Shown here one piece after another: positions 12,423-22,335 of a stretch of 64,000 nt of DNA (its first letter is position 1; every line of letters starts with the position of its first letter). The stretch spans positions 15,476,338-15,540,337 of the forward strand of contig ML677366.1 of NCBI GenBank assembly GCA_007922305.1, read 5' to 3'. Made by a program: the position numbers and the translations under genes. The stretch is from Dermatemys mawii. Taxonomy: Eukaryota > Chordata > Testudines > Dermatemydidae. The notes beneath the pieces are model-generated. The model made no database searches, was not told the origin of the DNA, and saw nothing but the letters and a program-made list of their open reading frames with translations.

Positions 12423-12600
12423 ACCCCTTCATCATGACAGGGGTGGGCAGCCAGGCCAAATTTGAGCCCAGGTGAGGGCTTCCCCACCCCCCTAAATTCC
12501 ATAGTGCAGCATCACAATTCTTTAATCCCACATACCAATGCACCCCAAGCCTCCAAGAGTTCGGAACTTCCACACTTCACACAGCAACATTAAAGAGCAC

Positions 12601-15600
12601 TAGGTGATTCCACAATTGTATGATCAGCATACATACAAGTATCTGCTTAGAGTATATATTCAATTTTTGCCCATTTTCCCTTCATTTCGAACAGGAACTA
12701 GATCATGTTAATAAACTTAAAGGGATAGAAGTGAGCCTAAAAATCTAGTTAAAAACAATTAAAAGTAGTTATAAGCCATACACCTGCTCCTGAGTCTCTC
12801 TCTGTCAAGTTATAGTGGCTTGCAATCACATTTTCCTATTTTTTAAAACGCTTTTCTCTTCCTTGTGGCATGTGAAAAACCCATACAAACAAAACAGGAA
12901 ACTGACTGAATATTCAGGGGAAACAGTGAAAGTGACTGTAAAGTGCTGTCAAATGCACAAAGTGACCTGAAAACGGAAGAGGAAAAAAAAAGTTTGTTTC
13001 CTCTAATGTCTTTCAGTTGTAGTAGTCTCAGTTGTAACAATAGTAGGAAAAACATTTTCCGACGTAAGCACGAGATGCTCAGATACTATGCTAAGGAGAC
13101 TCATATACGTAGGTCAGTAAATAGACAACTACATAGATAGTTCTAAACTGACATTGGCACTTAAAGCATTTTCTGGTTAATCCCAATATACGTGAGAGGT
13201 GATTTGGGGAATTTGTCTACGTACAATTTTGGCTGATGTTGCAAAGCTGTTTTTATGAAATTGTTACCTCAGCGAATGCTTCTCTGGGGAATCCACTATT
13301 TGCTGAAAGGCGCTGTAGCAGGTGCCTACCACCAGATTAGGGACAGGACAATAGAATGTCATTAACTTGAACGACTGTGCTCTGACTGAATAATTGATAT
13401 ACTAACGCGGTTGCCTAAATAGTTCAACCAAGTTGTTCTGCCGGGGCCTGGTGAAGTGGTGTGTGAAAAATCCCCAGCAGCAGAACAAAGAAACCAAGTG
13501 TTGGTAGGGGGGGGGACATATAAACTTGAAGGACTCACAGAGCAAGACATGAAGCTTTGGGCAGGAGAGAGGAAGAGACAGGCATGCCTTTGTAGCAGGA
13601 GGTCTTGTTTAACGGTGTGACCAGCTAAGAGAAGAGAAAGCTAATTGACCTAGAAAGGCTCCATAATTCTGAAAAAGCGCAATGAACTGTCGGGGTAGGA
13701 TCCAGGACATCCCAGAGGACTCTGCTCAAGCCCAAAGAACTCTCCAGAATAGTGAGGAACCTGAGGCAGGGAAACGCATATAAGTATGTCTATTACTTTG
13801 TATAGTTCTGTGTATTTTTCATGCAATCTCAGTATAGAGTAATAGTGTTAAGAATCGTGCGCAAAGTCTGTCCAATAGCTTTCACTGTTGCAGATCCCTG
13901 AAGAGTTAAACTACAAACCTGGAGTGCCTGCATGGCTGGTGTTCTGGGAAAGGGTGCGTTTAAGCTGTGGAGAGCCTGAGGGGTCAGCAGTAGGGAGCTA
14001 GAGAGTTGGATAATGGGGTCCCAGCTCTTAGGAAGGGAAGCTACACAGAGGCTCTGCAGCCTGAGAGTGTGCCTACAGATCCCAAGCCTGGGGCAGTGCT
14101 TGGGCTCTGTTCAGATGCTGAAGTTGTATGGGCTCAAAGGATGAGAGGGGCTCCAAAGACAACAGCCTGGGAAGCGTCCAATCAGAGGGGGAGCTCTACC
14201 AAGACTCCATGTGTGTGACAGTATGATTTTAGGCCCGTTTCATCCTTGGTGTAACTCTTGTTAACTTGGTTGACGTAAATGAAGTTACACCGGGGATTAT
14301 TTTGGGCCCTCGAGCAGAAGGCATCTAATATAATGTTACAGGGCCAGCTCCAAAGGGCAAAATATAAGCACAATTTAAAATAAAGAAAAGGAGTCATAAG
14401 GGAAGTATTTTTTTGTTCCAACCCAGTAATTGGCTGTGCACAAAACTCAATTCTTAGGGCTCTCAAAAATCATTCATCCTCAACTGCTCACTTGAGGTTT
14501 ACAGAAGTCTGAGCCACATTAAATGTTCTGGAGTACAACGCAGAGGTGTGTAGGAAGGAAGTGGATATACATCATTACCGAGAGCTTAAATGAATCATTT
14601 TCAAGAAACCCAACTGAAGATAAGTTATTTTAAATGAGAAAACGGTGGTGTGTTTTGTTGTAAATCAATTTTTCAGTTTACATGGAAGCCTGCTTTATCT
14701 ATGAATGCAGGGTACTGCAAGCTGCAGAAGGTAAATGGATACATTTTAAGTACTTTGCTCAGATGGAAATTTAAAAGGTGAATCCGAATGGAAAATACTT
14801 TTTCTCTTGGTTCTTATGTTTCAGACTGTGCTGATAAATCTATTTAGATCATAGAATTAAAAAAAACCCTCCATGTTAGAACTCAGCAAGAACAAGTTAG
14901 GAATGTTAAATGAGACTGCACACCTCCCTCATTACTAGCTTCTTAAAAACGTTGCCTCAAGTAGTTAAAAATAAATAAATTGCATGGCCGTCTAACAATT
15001 TCAAACAAGCATGTTGTAGCTGCAGGCTCTATCTCTGCAGGTTTTATTAGTAAAGTAAGGAGTCAATGGGTGTGATTTACAGTCTGAAGAAAAGATGATG
15101 TCATTGTAATGTGAACAAGGTCAGCATCCCCAAAGACACATTACCCTGACAATAGGATGAGATCATACCATATACTTGTCTGCTCCAAGGGAAAATAATC
15201 AAGCAGACTTAAATGTAAAAACTGTGCGGAGCATTAGTCAAAATCCATAGAGGTAGCATTTAGTCTAACGTAATACAGTAGAGTGCTGTAGATTTCTTTC
15301 CGAGCTTCACTCATCAAAAAGCTTGCTCAGCAAGGGCCCAATCCAACTCCCACTTATGTCAATGAGAAGTCAATCAGAGACTTCCTGAGGAGCGGGATCA
15401 GACCCTGAGGGTCTGCCACAAGACACCCTTAGCACATCACAGGATGTGGCCCCTGATGCAGAGAAACACGTTTTTAATGGATGTAGTTTTTTTTATGAAA
15501 AGGTAAAAATGTGAACTCAGAATCACACCTTTCCAGATTAATTGCACCACATCCCTTAATACGAAATGTGGTAAGGAAGGAAAGGGTTCTCGGGCAATTC

Positions 15601-15892
15601 TCTGAAGTTGTGAGGGGTTTGTTTTCCCAGCAGTTCACATGTAGTTAACATTATATCTACTTCTTTTAAAACATCCCAAAGACAATGTTAAGTAGAAGAT
15701 CTATTTTATCTGTGACTGTTGTGATGTGTGTGGAACAGTATTACGGGGCTTAATGGAGAATAACCTGTCTATACATTATTTGAATCTTACTGTAGAATTG
15801 TATAGAAATGTATGTCCCAGCAATAAAAGTATATAGGCTAGGTAAAAAAATTCAAACCTACGGAAAGTAGAAAACTGTGTATAAAATTCAGG
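12601..15892. other. Intergenic DNA with no recognised feature
   Basis: No exon-like signal or dated repeat is evident. A short stretch near 15330-15410 (GGCCCAATCCAACTCCCA ... GATCAGACCCTG) looks like debris of the old palindromic repeats described at 15893-16005. Everything else is unassigned. Confidence 0.5.
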
Positions 15893-16005
15893 TCAGATCC
15901 TCATTTGGCCTAATTTAGCATAGCTCCATTGACTAAAATGGTATTACAACGTTAACTGTAGAGACTTCAACACAGCTAAATGTATTTACACTAGCTGATG
16001 AAATA
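15893..16005. repeat. Ancient palindromic (MITE-like) repeat
   Basis: The left part (GATCCTCATTTGGCCTAATT...AGCATAGCTCCA) is roughly the inverse complement of the right part (ACACAGCTAAATGTATTTACACTAGCTGATGAA). The same vocabulary and layout appear at 35916-36001, and single arms at about 25588-25635 and 26430-26475. This is an old, diverged amniote-type repeat; the class is not assigned. Confidence 0.5.
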
Positions 16006-16639
16006 GGCTCATAAGCTGGGTTTTTTTTATGTTTGTGGTGTGTTTTTTAAAAGAGTAATTTCTACAGATCCTATTGGCTTAATCCCCATAGATGCTATAG
16101 CTCCTTTCTATAGCAAGTTAGATTTTTTGTTGCCAAGGAAAAACTCTCAGTACATAGCAGGAGATACACTGATCATCTGAAACAGGAGTGATCCAGCTAG
16201 TTTATTAATTCACTCACTCACAGATTCAAACTGAGTGTTTAAAAAGAAAGCTTTATAAAATTGGCTTTTCTATCCAAGAGATTTTCTATACCCTTTGGAA
16301 ATGGTACATTTGAAATGATCTGAGACCAAGACAAGAAAGCTAAACAAACAAATTGTCAAAACTTGGTGCTACTGAAGTGAAAGCAAAGACCTACATAGTG
16401 TGCTTTATAAAGAATTACAATTGTGTTTCTGCATAAGCTGACTAGCTTCCTGGATGTGGGTGTTTCATTTAAACTTTGAAGAGGACATCAAAACACATTT
16501 ACATGAATATAGATCATTGCTTCCGCTGGGAGATTTAAATGTATCCTACAGCTGTGGGGAAGGATTTTCTCACTTCTCTAAACATCCTTCCTTCAGAAAA
16601 AGAATTAGTAACTTGTATTATAGTCTTGTTTATATACTG

Positions 16640-16800
16640 TGACCCTTACAGCATCCCAATGCAAGAGGGCAACAGGCTCACTGGTATCTGGTAGCGATTT
16701 TCAGCTGGTTGGATGAGGTCAGGGCATCCCAACACATTTATGTCAAACTGCATCTGATGTGTGTCATATAAGGTATCATTGGAAAACTAATAACACACTG
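16640..16800 (+). repeat. Detached inverted LTR 5' block
   Basis: Starting TGACCCTTACAGC, this segment matches the first ~160 bp of the Gypsy LTR (reverse complement of about 23410-23573, which starts TGGCTCTGACAGC) through CAAGAGGGC, CTGGTATCTGGTAG and CATCTGATRTGTGTCAT. It runs in the opposite orientation to the LTR that begins 95 bp away. The neighbouring LTR lacks exactly this block. It could be a displaced piece of that LTR or a fragment of a second, oppositely oriented copy. Confidence 0.65.
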
Positions 16801-16894
16801 ATCTCATCACAAGAAAGGCTTGGTGATTGTGCAGGTTACATTGCCTATCTTTCTCCTTTTCTACAGCTTCTAGCTCTTGTAGAACCAACTTTCA

Positions 16895-17818
16895 TGAGTG
16901 TCTGTGTGATAAGCAACCCCGTACTAGCAACTCTGATTCCAGCAGCCTGCTTGTTACACTCCAGCCACACTCTGGTACCCACCAGTTTTTTGGTTACACC
17001 AGGCAAGATGATGCAATCCCCCCGACTCCTGAATTTTCCCCAAACCTAGTGCTCTGCAGTGTCCTTTCCTGGGCCATTCAGAGGAATAATAAAGTTCATT
17101 TGGTCTAACGAGAAAAAATACAAAGTTTATCACTTGAACTGGAGTTAACAATCACTTCCATTCAAACACAGCACTGGGTGGGTTTAGATTAAGAGTAAAA
17201 TGAGTTCATTAACCAGAATAGATAGAATTTTAAGAGAGTTGAAGTATAAAGGATTGAGTCACAAATGGTTACAAGCAAATAACTTTTGAAAACGCTTTCT
17301 AGAGATCAAAACATAACAAAACTACAGCCTTAGTTCAAGATAAGATTTTTACCACACTACCTTCCAGCAAGATGGCTGACCACCCCTTTTCTTAGGATCT
17401 CCCACAAAGTCCAAAGTGTTCAGTTCCTGAGAATTTGGGGTTCTTTGTCCCTCTCTTTTATAGCCCAGTGAACCTTTGAGATGGATTCTTCTGAAGGTTC
17501 CCTCCCAAAGTAAAGTTAATTCAAGCTGTGCAGAAGGAGACATGGAGTCTCATGATGAAGGAAATTCCATGCTGGTTTCTTCCCCCGCTGTGGTTTGATA
17601 AAATGCAAATTGTTCTGTCCTTGCCCTCTCTGATGCAAATGAATGGCCATTTGACATTTGCCTGGCTGAAGGCATTGGCCTGTTCTTTTTCTGGGAGAGA
17701 CTTGTTCACCCACTTCTCAGACTTGTCTGGTCAATGTGTTCTAATACCATATTTCCTTCATATTTGTACGGTCCTGTGGGTCTTTACCATACATATACCA
17801 TGCAAGAATACTAATGAT
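16895..17818 (-). repeat. 3' LTR of the Gypsy element, lacking its first ~165 bp
   Basis: It begins (plus strand) TGAGTGTCTGTGTGATAAGC, as the other LTR does at 22336, and aligns with it through AGCAGCCTGCTTGTTACACTCC, TTTTTGGTTACACC, CAGCACTGGG and TTCCAGCAAGATGGCTGA. Similarity stops at about 17818 (CATGCAAGAATACTAATGATC), so the block equivalent to 23410-23573 is missing and RT sequence is directly joined. It preserves the empty site GTGCTCTGCAGTGTCC of the MITE found in the other LTR. Confidence 0.82.
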
Positions 17819-17834
17819 CAAAAGCTGCTAAACA

Positions 17835-18126
17835 TGGCTACATCACTGACAAAGGCCATTATAACAAAGTCCTGCAACCTGTTTAACGCTTTGTTGACCA
17901 GCCTTTGAAACTTGAGTTCCTGCATTAATTAACCCAAATTTAACATTTGAATTCATCCATATTGGCAATAAAAGCAGAATTTTTCTGTGCATCAGGGTCC
18001 AAAGGAATACATCAATAACCTTTCACAAGGTCAAACATGTCAACATATTTAGCTTTGCTCAGGATATCCAGCATGTCATCAATTCTGGGCATAGTATAAA
18101 CGTCTGGCACACTGATAGCATTGAGT
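17835..18126 (-). pseudogene. Gypsy reverse transcriptase fragment (palm/fingers)
   Basis: On the minus strand the translation shows LNAISVPD then TMPRIDDMLD, a VKGY-type motif followed by an in-frame stop, and PLDPDAQ, matching the conserved YPMPRIDDLLD...LDLTKGYWQVPL region of Gypsy RT. After a frameshift it continues into a QRLVN-like block. The catalytic YxDD box is degraded to FVSD at 17842-17853. Stops, the frameshift and loss of the active site make it inactive. Its upstream part is separated by the inserted hATs and lies at 19091-19190. Confidence 0.75.
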
Positions 18127-18160
18127 TTTTTCTCCACTCAATGCTATCAGTGTGCCAGAC
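18102..18160. repeat. Perfect 25-bp palindrome with 9-nt loop
   Basis: The arms at 18102-18126 and 18136-18160 match 25 of 25; the loop is TTTTTCTCC. The left arm, read on the minus strand, is native RT coding sequence (LNAISVPD), so the right arm is an inverted duplicate replacing the expected upstream RT bases. A T6GGT6GGT6 tract follows, then the hAT-type element. A fold-back or template switch at a repair junction is the simplest cause. Confidence 0.9.
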
Positions 18161-18182
18161 TTTTTTGGTTTTTTGGTTTTTT

Positions 18183-19090
18183 CCTTAGAGTGTGTCTTCA
18201 CTGGCAACATTAAAGTGCTGCTGTTGCAGTGCTTTAACATGGCTTGTGTAGTTGCACCACAGCGCTGGGGGAGAGAGCTCTCCCAGCACTCTAAAGTCTA
18301 AAAAAACCCCACCTCCATGAGGGGCGTAGCTATACTGTGCACTGTCTGTACCAGAGGTGGGCAAACTACAGCCCGCAAGACTGTCTTGTCCGGCTGCTGA
18401 GCTCCCGGCTGGGGAGGATAGCCCCTGGCCCCTCCCCTGCTGTACCTACCCCTGCAGCCATGCCACCATATGGGCAGCGCTCCTGTGGGGCAGCGCGTCT
18501 GGCTCCGGCTGGGCCATGCGGCTTCCAGACATGCTGCTCTGAGTGGCATGGTAAGGAGGCCAGGAGGGTTGGATAAGGGGGAGAGGGTCCTGGGAGTCAG
18601 GGGACAGGGGGTGGAGGTTCGGGGGGGGGATAGTCAGAGGATGGGGAACAGGAGAGAGTTTGGATAGGCGTGGAAGTCCCAGGGTCGGGGGCGGGGGGGA
18701 GGGATGGATAGGGGTCAGGGCAGTGAGGGGACAGGGAGCAGGGGGGGTTGGAGAGGGGGTGAGGTCCTGGGGAGTGGTTAAGGTCGGGAGGGCCTCGGGG
18801 AGGGGGGTCAGGGGAAAAGGAGCAGGGTGGGTTGGGATTCTGAGGGGGGCAATCAGGGGCAGATATGGGGTGGGGGCCAGGCTGTTTGGGGAGGCATAGC
18901 CTTCCGTACCTGGTCCTCCATACAGTTTTGCAACCCCTGTGTGGCCCTCTGGCTAAAAAGTTTGCCCGCCCCTGATCTATACTGACACGTTACAGTGCTG
19001 AAACTTGCAGTGCACAGGGGGGTGGTTTTTTTACAGCCCTGAGCAAGAAAGTTGCAGTGCTGTAAAGCACCAGTGTAGACATGCCCTTAG
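18183..19090. mobile_element. Outer DNA transposon (hAT-type ends) inserted in RT
   Basis: The left end CCTTAGAGTGTGTCTTCACTGG and the complement of the right end, CCTAAGGGCATGTCTACACTGG, form diverged terminal inverted repeats; AGTGCTGYYGTTGCAGTGCTTTA-type subterminal blocks also match in inverted orientation. The element splits the Gypsy RT between VLVPK (19091 side) and LNAIS (18126 side). No clean target duplication is visible, because the left flank was rearranged. It is interrupted by a second hAT at 18352-18974. Confidence 0.6.
18352..18974. mobile_element. Inner hAT transposon nested in the outer element
   Basis: The left end CAGAGGTGGGCAAACT and the complement of the right end CAGGGGCGGGCAAACT agree at 14 of 16 positions. 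The 8-bp flanks GTCTGTAC and ATCTATAC agree at 6 of 8, an aged hAT target duplication. The interior is G-rich (GGGGACAGGG-type tandem near 18580-18860) and noncoding. The glycine/arginine-rich open frames there come from this composition. Confidence 0.78.
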
Positions 19091-19190
19091 GGACCAATAC
19101 AATGGGTGATGTCCAAGAGCTATCACAGTCTTTAATTACTGTCAAGTTCAGCATGCTCAGTATTGCGATACACATTTGCTCTTTCACTGT
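19091..19190 (-). pseudogene. Gypsy RT, N-terminal fragment
   Basis: The minus-strand reading gives MLNLTVIKDCDSSWTSPIVL and then VPK, matching the Gypsy RT entry motif (ML.LGVI..S.S.W.SPIVLVPKKDG). The frame is cut immediately after VPK by the hAT-type element. The sequence just upstream (19190-19330) carries remnants resembling the FS..PG+T linker that joins integrase to RT in this lineage, which supports the IN-RT order being original. Confidence 0.75.
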
Positions 19191-19554
19191 GCCAGAGTCC
19201 AATAAGACTAGCAGGGTGCAGACTGAAGACTTACTGGGCCAGTTTTATGGGGGATCACATAGGTCTTCCCAGGGGTGCTGGAGAAAACTGGTGTGTGCTC
19301 TTCAGTATACACAGCATCTCTTTCTTTTCAGTCTGTGTTAATACTTTGCACATCTTGGTGCCTTCAAATGATTAGTCATCTTGGCATTCAGCCATCAAAT
19401 CTATGCCTCAGTTTCCCCTTCATCACAACAGATCATGTTTATCTTTGCTTCTCTATGGTACACTTTAAGGCTGTTTGTATGTAAAAGCTGTGGGACAGCA
19501 TAACTGTGAGGCCTTTTGAACTATATATATATTGGCACCTCTTCCATCTCTTCA

Positions 19555-20490
19555 AAAGGTCCCTCCCAGGAGCTTTGCATTTTGTATTTTTTCGCAGGGA
19601 TAAGTCCCAATCCCAATCCTCCTACTTCCAAAGAGTGTTTATCAGGACGTTGATCCTACCGAGCCTTTTCTTAAGACTGACTGTTCCTGAGCTTAGCCTG
19701 AACCACCTCTGTCATGTCCTTTAACTCTTGCCTGAGCCTTTGTACATGTTCACTCACAGGCTTCCTTTCTGCCTCAGTGGCCCTTTCCTAGGAGTCTCTG
19801 ATAAGATCTAGGGGTCCCCTCATTTTCCTTCTGTACAAAAGATCAAATGGGCAAACCCTGTAGATTCTTGGGGGTACTTTCTCATAAGCCGATAGCTAGG
19901 GTAACATTTCATCCCTATCCAGGTCCTCGCCCATTGGGAGACATCCCCAGCATTGATTTTAGTGGCCCATTAAACCTCTCCACCAGACCATTTGTCTCTG
20001 TGTGATACAGGGCACCCTTTAGCTGTTCACCTCACACAACTTCCATAACTCACTGAATAGCTGAGACATGAAATTTGACCCAAGATCACATAAAATCTTT
20101 TTAGGGAAACCCACTCTGCTAAAAATAGTGAAAAGGGCTTTGGCTACAGAATCAGCTTCTATGTTACTTTGAGCAACTGCTTCAAGGTATCTAGTGGCAA
20201 AATCCACTACCACTGATATATACTTTTCCCATTTGGCTCGGACTAGTCATCAGGCCCACAATGCCCATTACTCCCTATAAAATGGCTCTCATCTCACAAG
20301 CAAGAGGGGGAGAGGGACTTTTTCGGGTCCTGCAGATCTTTTCCTCTTGTGACACAAGTCACAAGATGTGCAAGATCCTCACATTATTCTGTATCCCTGG
20401 CCAGAACAAATTCTTCTTTAACCTATCATCAGTTCCTTGTGCTCCCAAATGACCAGCAAAAGGGCAATTGTGGGGTAGCAACATTAACTC
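19555..20490 (-). pseudogene. Gypsy integrase, zinc-binding, core and C-terminal regions
   Basis: Three pieces are seen in order on the minus strand. About 20480-20300 carries FAGHLGAQGTDDRLKKN and FWPGIQ, the zinc-binding region. 20213-20019 is an open core fragment with VVDFATRYLEAV (first catalytic Asp) and CDLGSNFMS (second Asp). About 19900-19555 carries a remnant of the FELLYGRRVRGPLDL block (FDLLYRRKMRGPLDLIRD) and a basic tail. Stops between and within pieces make it nonfunctional. Integrase inserts the cDNA into the host chromosome. Confidence 0.82.
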
Positions 20491-21860
20491 CCTACAGTGT
20501 TGGGCAGGCACAACTAGCTGTCTGTGAGGTTACCCAGAGCTTTTGTACTTCCCCAGGGTGCTTCTCTGTGCGGCTTTCCTTCCTCTTCAGAAAACGTTTT
20601 GCTATTTCCCTTCTTGTGATTCCCTCAAGGATGTTCCCCAGGATGCTTTCTAGCGTGGGGTCTGCTCCTTGTTTATTTGCAAAACCTTGACAGCGGACAA
20701 CCTGAACGGCCTCTCCCGTCACAGGGGAAACGACTTCCCCTCTAGCTTGATATGCTTGCTACCCTCCTCTGCTATGAAGGAGCTGAACTCGGCCCTTCCC
20801 ACACCTGAAAGCTCCTTGCTCTCTCTTGCTGAGCTGGGGCCATCCCCTCCCCTCCACAATGGCATTTTGCCTGTATAATTCTCTCCTGAGATCACAGAAC
20901 AATAGTCCTTTTTCCTGTGAGTCACTACATTAACTGCTTAGGACAAAGCCAAACTACCGTTTGTTCCCCACAAGAATTGCCATGGAAGTACTATCCAGCG
21001 CACCAACTTTCAAAGTTCCCTTTCCAGATCTTCCCATTGCTCAGGTACTTTAGCCAAAGCTACAGTGATTTCATATAGTCCCAAAGCTAGGTCCTGCTTT
21101 CTCACGAGGGATCATATCTGACTGTTTAACAGTGCCTCCCCTGATCAGAGTAATCTCCATCCACACATTCTTTGCCATGGTACCTTGGCAGCTTTAACAA
21201 ATTCCTTGTCTACCCTACATGGATCAGTCCTCACAAAATTAATCCTATGACCTGCAGTTATATCTCGGGATCCTACATTAAGGACAGGTGCATTAACATG
21301 GGCTGCATGGGTGTGGGCTTAGCTTTTTTCATTTTAGGGCAATTATTCCTCAGGTGTTTGGGGAACCACAGGTGAAACACATTCTTGGAGTGTTCTCCTT
21401 CAAGGGAGATTCCCCAGGGAGGATCTATTCTAGGGAGGAGAATATGGGGACTCCAAATTGTTCTCTTCCATCCCAAGGACAAAATGGGGCTCTCCCATAA
21501 CACTGGTCTTCTGCCCTCACCTCTTGGCTTGTAGTCACTGCATGCTTTAGCTTACATTTTGGATAAAATCCAGGGGTTTATCCCACATAGTTTGTCTGAT
21601 TTCTTCAGAACATATGCTCAGGAATTGCACCTATGCACAAAAATCAAACAACTGATCATAACTCTCTGCCACCTTTGCCGTGCCCCATTTTGTCTCGGGA
21701 TATGTCAAATACATATTGTCTATGACTCATTCACTCATGCATATTGAGACCTTTAAATTTCATTCTGTATACTTCCAGGGTAATTTAAAACCTTTGCATT
21801 AAAACCCTTTTAAATTCAGCATTATTTCAAAGCCTGTTCAACTGGCTTTTCATTAAACAC
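20491..21860 (-). pseudogene. Gypsy gag-pol middle: NC zinc knuckle, protease region, spacer
   Basis: At about 21420-21330 a minus-strand frame reads MCFTCG / PKHLRNNCPKMKK across a frameshift, the remains of a CCHC nucleocapsid knuckle. At 20722-20492 an open piece contains ADPTLES and KLWVTSQ, like the spacer that precedes the integrase zinc-binding region in related elements. A protease should lie between them (about 20760-21320), but I could not identify its DTG/DSG motif confidently. No RT or RNase H sequence lies here. Confidence 0.55.
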
Positions 21861-21862
21861 AT

Positions 21863-22060
21863 TCATGCTTTAACAGACAGCTTTCCAATCAATGTGGGGA
21901 CTTTCTTGTCTTCTGGAATTTCATGCAATTCACACAGCCTTTCAAAAGTAGTGAAATATTCCTCAGTGCAGTCTGTGTGTGTGCAGGGTATAGCTTCTCC
22001 CACTTGGATATTCCTTGTGGGAGGGAATACCTGGTGTCTGCAGAATCTATCCATGTTGCT
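21863..22060 (-). pseudogene. Gypsy gag capsid fragment
   Basis: A 63-codon minus-strand open piece contains EYFTTFERLCELHEIPEDKK and ends LIGKLSVKA. That fits the capsid pattern of Gypsy/SCAN-like Gag (..FER...LPED.W...L...L.GKA). It sits about 275 bp inside the 5' LTR, the right place for gag. Both ends are broken. Confidence 0.6.
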
Positions 22061-22335
22061 CCATCATGATTAGGTTATATTACCTTTCTTTCTCTTTTTT
22101 CTATCACTTCCTTTTCTCACAGCTCCAAGGCTCCTCAGTGGGATGCTTCCTCAGGACTTAAAGTGTAAGCCTCAGTTAAATAGCAAGCTGTGTGCAAATG
22201 CTGGTTCGGCCAGACCAATGTCAGATTCTGGGGTGCAATCCAGACTAGCGAGGGGTGTGTTACTGCCTGCCATGTAACCCTGAGTTCCTTAAATTGTTCT
22301 GCTGCTGTAGCCCCAGTCAGTGTACAAGCATGTAT

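Noticed and set aside
18470..18899. Gly/Arg-rich frames as a possible RGG protein
   Set aside because: Translation of the G-rich interior of a hAT element, bounded by its inverted repeats.
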